DNA of 8,495 bases from an uncultured Nocardiopsis sp. Lineage in GTDB: Bacteria; Actinomycetota; Actinomycetes; Streptosporangiales; Streptosporangiaceae. The stretch spans positions 1-8,495 of the forward strand of contig CALGOD010000183.1 of assembly GCA_937957845.1 (NCBI GenBank), given 5' to 3'. Below the pieces are notes generated by a model. It did no database searches. It was not told where the DNA came from and saw only the letters and a list, made by a program, of their open reading frames with translations. A program made the position numbers and the translations under genes. Positions 5,556-8,495 of the stretch are shown in pieces. The stretch's first letter is position 1. Each line of letters opens with the position of its first letter.

Positions 5556-7241
5556 ATGGCCACAGCCGCCGACCGCTCCCCACCACCCACCGACACAGCC
5601 GCGCGCGCGGTGGCGGAGGTCCTTTCCGCCGCCGGGGTCAGCCGGTGTTACACCGTCCCCGGCGAGAGTTTCCTGGAGCTCACCGACGCGATCGAGCAGC
5701 ATCCCCGTATGCGGCTGATCTCCACCCGGCATGAGAACGGCGCCGGCTTCATGGCCGAGGCCGACGCCAAGCTGACCGGTGTCCCCGCCGTGGCGGCGGC
5801 CACCCGGGGCCCGGGCGCCGCGAACCTGGCGGTGGCCGTGCACACCGCCATGCAGGACTCCACCCCCATGATCGTCTTCCTCGGACAGGCCGAGACCGAG
5901 CGGTTGGGCAGGGAGGCCTTCCAGGAGGTGGACCTCACCGCGTTCTACGCTCCCATCACCAAGTGGTCCACCACCGTGCACCGGGCGGACCGGCTCGCGG
6001 AGACCACCGCCAGGGCGCTCAGGGTGGCCACGACCGGTAGACCCGGCCCGGTCGCCATCGCGGTGCCCGGCGACCTGTTCGGACAAAGGGTCGGCCCGCA
6101 GGACCCCCCGGAGCCGGCGGTGGTCCCCAGGCCCGTCCTCGGCGAGGAGGCCCGCGACCGGTTGGCGGACTGGTTGGCCAGGGCCGTGCGCCCGGTGATC
6201 ATCGCCGGTGGAGGCGCCCGCGGGGCCCGTCAGGAGCTGGTCCGGGTCGCCGAGCGCTTCAACGCCGGTGTGTACGCCGCCTGGCGGCGCCAGGACGTGT
6301 TCCCCAACGATCACCCGCTCTACCTCGGTCATCTGGGGTTGGGCTGTCCGCCCGCGGTGCTGAACGCGCTGTCGTCGGCCGACGCGGTCCTGGTTGTCGG
6401 ATGTCGGATGAGCGAGACCACCACGCAGGGGTACCGGTTGCCCGAGTCCGACGGACGCGTCCGAGTCGCGCAGATCGACATCGACCCGGCTCAGGTGGGC
6501 GCGACCAACAGCCTGTGGTTCGGTGCGGTCGCCGACTCCCGGACCGCTCTGAGCGAAATCGCCGAAGCGTCCGTACAGGTCCCCTACCGGGATTGGAGTT
6601 CGGCCCGGCGGAACTGGGTGGCCTCCGCCACCGTGCCGCCCGAGGCCGCCGAACACACCGGCCCCCTCCTCCACCCATGGTCCGTGATCGCGGGCATGCG
6701 CGCGTCCCTGCCGGAGGACGCGCTGATCACCAACGACGCGGGCAACTTCGCCTCCTTCCTGCACCGCGGCTGGTGGTTCCGGCATCCCCGCACCCAACTG
6801 GCGCCGACCAGCGGAGCCATGGGCTACGCCGTGCCCGCCGCGGTGGCGGCCAAGATCGCCGCTCCGGACAGGACCGTGGTGGCGGTCGCCGGCGACGGCG
6901 GTGCCCTGATGACCGGTCAGGAACTGGAGACCGCGGTGCGGGTGGGCGCGCCCGTCACCGTGGTGGTGTTCCAGAACGGGCTGTACGGCACGATCGCCAT
7001 GCACCAGGCCCGGCAGCTGGGACGGATCGCCGGTACCCGGATCAGCGGCCCGCTGGACCTGGCCGGGTTCGCCCGGTCTCTGGGCGCGCGGGGCGCGACC
7101 GTGCACACCAGGGAGGAGTTGGAGAAGGCCCTGGCGGAGTCGGTGAGCGCGGACCTGCCCACCCTCGTGGACGTGCGGACCGACCCGGAGGTGATCAGCC
7201 CGGGCGCCACCCTGTCGGGGCTGATCGAGGGACGGGACTGA
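5556..7241 (+). CDS. Acetolactate-synthase-like thiamine diphosphate enzyme
   Basis: The 561-residue protein has the three-domain layout of the pyruvate oxidase/acetolactate synthase group: N-terminal pyrimidine-binding domain (about 14-180), central domain (about 195-330) and C-terminal pyrophosphate-binding domain (about 385-535). E60 in STRHENGAG is the expected cofactor-activating glutamate. GDGG (446-449) through QNGLYG (473-478) is the ThDP/Mg motif, with D447 and N474 as ligands. Motifs such as TRGPGAAN, EAFQEVDL and TGRPGPVAI fit acetolactate-synthase-like decarboxylases, but HEN replaces the more usual HEQ. No small regulatory subunit (ilvN) or ilvC follows, so it is probably not the main biosynthetic enzyme; a 2-oxoacid decarboxylase or carboligase of another pathway is as likely. 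The ATG at 5556 follows GGAAGGGA (5538-5545) by 10 nt. It lies 258 bp after the azlD exporter gene and ends in a strong terminator. Confidence 0.85.
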   Translation: MATAADRSPPPTDTAARAVAEVLSAAGVSRCYTVPGESFLELTDAIEQHPRMRLISTRHENGAGFMAEADAKLTGVPAVAAATRGPGAANLAVAVHTAMQDSTPMIVFLGQAETERLGREAFQEVDLTAFYAPITKWSTTVHRADRLAETTARALRVATTGRPGPVAIAVPGDLFGQRVGPQDPPEPAVVPRPVLGEEARDRLADWLARAVRPVIIAGGGARGARQELVRVAERFNAGVYAAWRRQDVFPNDHPLYLGHLGLGCPPAVLNALSSADAVLVVGCRMSETTTQGYRLPESDGRVRVAQIDIDPAQVGATNSLWFGAVADSRTALSEIAEASVQVPYRDWSSARRNWVASATVPPEAAEHTGPLLHPWSVIAGMRASLPEDALITNDAGNFASFLHRGWWFRHPRTQLAPTSGAMGYAVPAAVAAKIAAPDRTVVAVAGDGGALMTGQELETAVRVGAPVTVVVFQNGLYGTIAMHQARQLGRIAGTRISGPLDLAGFARSLGARGATVHTREELEKALAESVSADLPTLVDVRTDPEVISPGATLSGLIEGRD

Positions 7242-7244
7242 GGC

Positions 7245-7284
7245 CCTCCGGCCCCGGGTCCTGTCCTGGTCCCGGGGCCGGAGG
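7245..7284. terminator. Strong bidirectional terminator
   Basis: CCTCCGGCCCCGGG (7245-7258) pairs perfectly with CCCGGGGCCGGAGG (7271-7284), a 14-bp nearly all-GC stem with a 12-nt loop. It begins 3 nt after the ThDP-enzyme stop and lies 9 bp from the end of the convergent regulator gene. It can therefore serve both genes. No T-tract is present. Confidence 0.85.
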
Positions 7285-7293
7285 TCACCGCTT

Positions 7294-8196
7294 TCAGGTG
7301 TAGGCGGCCGCGGCCTCGCGCAGAGCCCGGACGGTGGCGCGGATCGCCGGTCTGCGCGAGGCGTCGGTGCGCCAGAACACGTACACCTGGCGGACGAGGG
7401 CCGGCTGCACGGGCACCACCCGCACCCCCTCGGGCAGGGGACCGCGCCCGAGCCGGGGCATGACGGCGGCGCCGATCCCGGCGGCGATGAGCGTGAGCTT
7501 CGTCTGGTGTTCCTCCACGTTGTGGATGATCCTGGGTTCGCCGCCACGCGCCCGGATGATGCCGTGCAGCCAGTCGTCACAGATCGAGCCCCGTGACCAG
7601 CTGATCCAGGGCAGGTCGAGGATCTCCTCCAGTTCGAGGAGTTCGCGGTGGGCCAGGGGGTGGTCGGCCGGCAGGGCGATGTCGCCGACGTCCTCCATGA
7701 GGGAGGCGCGACTCATACCGTCGGGCAGGCTCAGCGGGGAACCGACCCAGTCCACGACCATGGCCAGGTCCGCGTCCCCACGGGCCATGGCGGGCACGCT
7801 CTCGTACGGCTCCTCCTCGTGCAGTTCCAGTCTGAGACCGGGATGGGCCTCCTTCAGGGAGGCCAGCGCGTGGGGAAGGAGGCCCCGGACCGCCGTGGGC
7901 GTGGCGGACAGGCGCAGGTGTCCGGTCACGTCGTCGCGGTGCGCCTCCAGGTCGGCTTCGGCCCGCTGCACCATGGACAGGATCTTGGCGGTGTGCTCGA
8001 CCAGCAGTTCGGCCGCGTCGGTGAGTCGGACACCGCGGCCGTTGCGCTCGACCAGGGGCTGCCCGACCTCGCGTTCGAGCTTGGCCAGCTGCTGGGAGAC
8101 CGCGGAGTTGGTGACGTGGAGGGCCTCGGCCGCGGCGGTGAGCGAACCGTTGACCGCGATGGTGTGGAGCACCCGGAGCCTGTCGACACTGAGCAT
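7294..8196 (-). CDS. LysR-type transcriptional regulator
   Basis: The 300-residue protein has the LysR layout: an N-terminal winged helix-turn-helix (about 5-63) with recognition helix NSAVSQQLAKLER (30-42), a linker helix (about 65-90), and a two-lobed effector-binding domain (about 92-295) starting at LRLSATPTAV. Length is normal. It should act as a cytoplasmic tetrameric activator or repressor; the effector cannot be read from the sequence. The ATG at 8196 is chosen because a TAGCAT hexamer ends 7 nt before it and the helix-turn-helix then starts at the usual position. An ATG at 8229 would add 11 residues and has only a weak ribosome binding site. It is divergent from a DMT-type transporter start at 8270, the classic position for a LysR target, and convergent with the ThDP-enzyme gene behind a strong terminator. 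Confidence 0.9.
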   Translation of the reverse strand: MLSVDRLRVLHTIAVNGSLTAAAEALHVTNSAVSQQLAKLEREVGQPLVERNGRGVRLTDAAELLVEHTAKILSMVQRAEADLEAHRDDVTGHLRLSATPTAVRGLLPHALASLKEAHPGLRLELHEEEPYESVPAMARGDADLAMVVDWVGSPLSLPDGMSRASLMEDVGDIALPADHPLAHRELLELEEILDLPWISWSRGSICDDWLHGIIRARGGEPRIIHNVEEHQTKLTLIAAGIGAAVMPRLGRGPLPEGVRVVPVQPALVRQVYVFWRTDASRRPAIRATVRALREAAAAYT

Positions 8197-8203
8197 GTAA
8201 GGA

Positions 8204-8209
8204 ATGCTA
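8204..8209 (-). promoter_or_regulatory. Leaderless -10 box of the lysR gene
   Basis: On the minus strand this reads TAGCAT, ending 7 nt before the ATG at 8196, with TTCATG (8227-8232) as a partial -35 at 17-bp spacing. No Shine-Dalgarno precedes the ATG. The 8197-8269 region is visibly richer in A and T than the rest of the window, as expected for a divergent control region, and probably also holds the LysR binding site, which I could not resolve. Confidence 0.5.
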
Positions 8210-8269
8210 ACGCCGAAGCCAGGAAACATGAAGTAGACCTAAGACAAGGGGAAGAGGTGGAAACATCCC

Positions 8270-8495
8270 ATGTCCCGTGCTCCGCACGCCCTCCCCCGCC
8301 GGCTCTCTCCGCACCGCCGCCTGACCGACTGGCGCGCCGGGTCCGCCCTCCTCGCCCTGGTCTGGGGCAGGAGCTTCATGTTCGTCGAGACCGGAGCCCA
8401 GGCCCTCTCCCCGCGCAGCTCACCCTGGGTCGCAGGACCACCGGCGCCCTTGCGTCGCCGGGCTCCACTGGTGCCGGCGGTCCTTCCGCACACGA
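8270..8495 (+). pseudogene. DMT/EamA-type transporter, 5' part, apparently frameshifted
   Basis: The ATG at 8270 follows AGAGGTGG (8253-8260) by 9 nt. The first 48 residues end in DWRAGSALLALVWG, RSFMFVETGAQALSP, which reads like the first membrane helix and loop of drug/metabolite-transporter (EamA) proteins, where WGSSF and a later LSPxQLxLGR are typical. After codon 48 (8411-8413) this frame turns into Pro/Arg-rich sequence. The expected continuation, QLTLGRRTTGALA, is encoded in another frame from 8416, which implies one missing base near 8409-8415, in or beside a CCCC run. The frame after about 8455 fits the family poorly in every reading, so more damage may follow. The gene leaves the window, so its far end is unseen. 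A sequencing error is the main alternative to a true pseudogene. If intact, it would be an exporter controlled by the divergent LysR protein. Confidence 0.55.

Noticed and set aside
5274..7580. 768-codon open frame on the minus strand across the ThDP-enzyme gene
   Set aside because: It is antisense to a well-recognised enzyme, is Gly/Arg/His-rich without any domain I recognise, and reflects the GC-rich codon pattern of the plus strand. Only its last 64 codons, with their own ribosome binding site, were kept as a doubtful candidate.
1..8495. Mobile element, CRISPR array, tRNA/rRNA, defence or biosynthetic system
   Set aside because: No direct-repeat array, terminal inverted repeats with a transposase, RNA gene fold or defence-type domain was seen. 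All clear genes are metabolic, transport or regulatory.

Overview
The window is very GC-rich, with G or C in most third codon positions, GTG and TTG starts, and short intergenic gaps. It looks like actinomycete chromosome. The GlnA2-type glutamine synthetase homologue and the general gene style suggest a Streptomyces- or Nocardiopsis-like organism, but genus is an inference. I see no tRNA, rRNA, insertion sequence, CRISPR array or phage gene. Most of the window is ordinary housekeeping and accessory metabolism.

Layout. Bases 91-1452 (+) encode a GlnA2-family glutamine synthetase-like ligase. After a 52-bp gap holding two small hairpins, 1505-2773 (+) encode an endonuclease/exonuclease/phosphatase-fold protein that is probably exported. 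Overlapping palindromes at 2802-2889 separate it from two convergent minus-strand genes: a PaaI-type hotdog thioesterase (2888-3550) and, upstream of it, a GNAT acetyltransferase (3697-4134). Divergent from the GNAT gene is the azlC-azlD pair (4246-4983 and 4980-5297, +), a predicted branched-chain amino acid exporter whose two genes overlap by 4 bp. A 258-bp gap with a candidate promoter and one doubtful small minus-strand ORF precedes an acetolactate-synthase-like ThDP enzyme (5556-7241, +). A perfect 14-bp-stem terminator separates that gene from a convergent LysR-type regulator (7294-8196, -). The regulator is divergent from the start of a DMT/EamA-type transporter (8270 to the window edge, +), which appears frameshifted around 8410.

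How the genes may work together. The only tight transcriptional unit is azlCD. The ThDP enzyme resembles the enzyme that starts branched-chain amino acid synthesis, and it lies next to a branched-chain amino acid exporter, but it has its own leader and no ilvN-like regulatory subunit beside it. A functional link is therefore only suggestive. The LysR regulator most likely controls the divergent transporter. GlnA2 homologues in Streptomyces glutamylate polyamines, so the first gene may serve polyamine use rather than ammonium assimilation.

Regulation. A recurring theme is promoters placed for leaderless transcription: TAnnnT hexamers lie 6-7 nt before the start codons of the GNAT, azlC and lysR genes, none of which has a good Shine-Dalgarno sequence. 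I found no convincing undescribed multi-gene system. The most useful second-look items are the frameshifted transporter, the leaderless promoters, the stacked hairpins between convergent genes, and the small ORF at 5274-5468.
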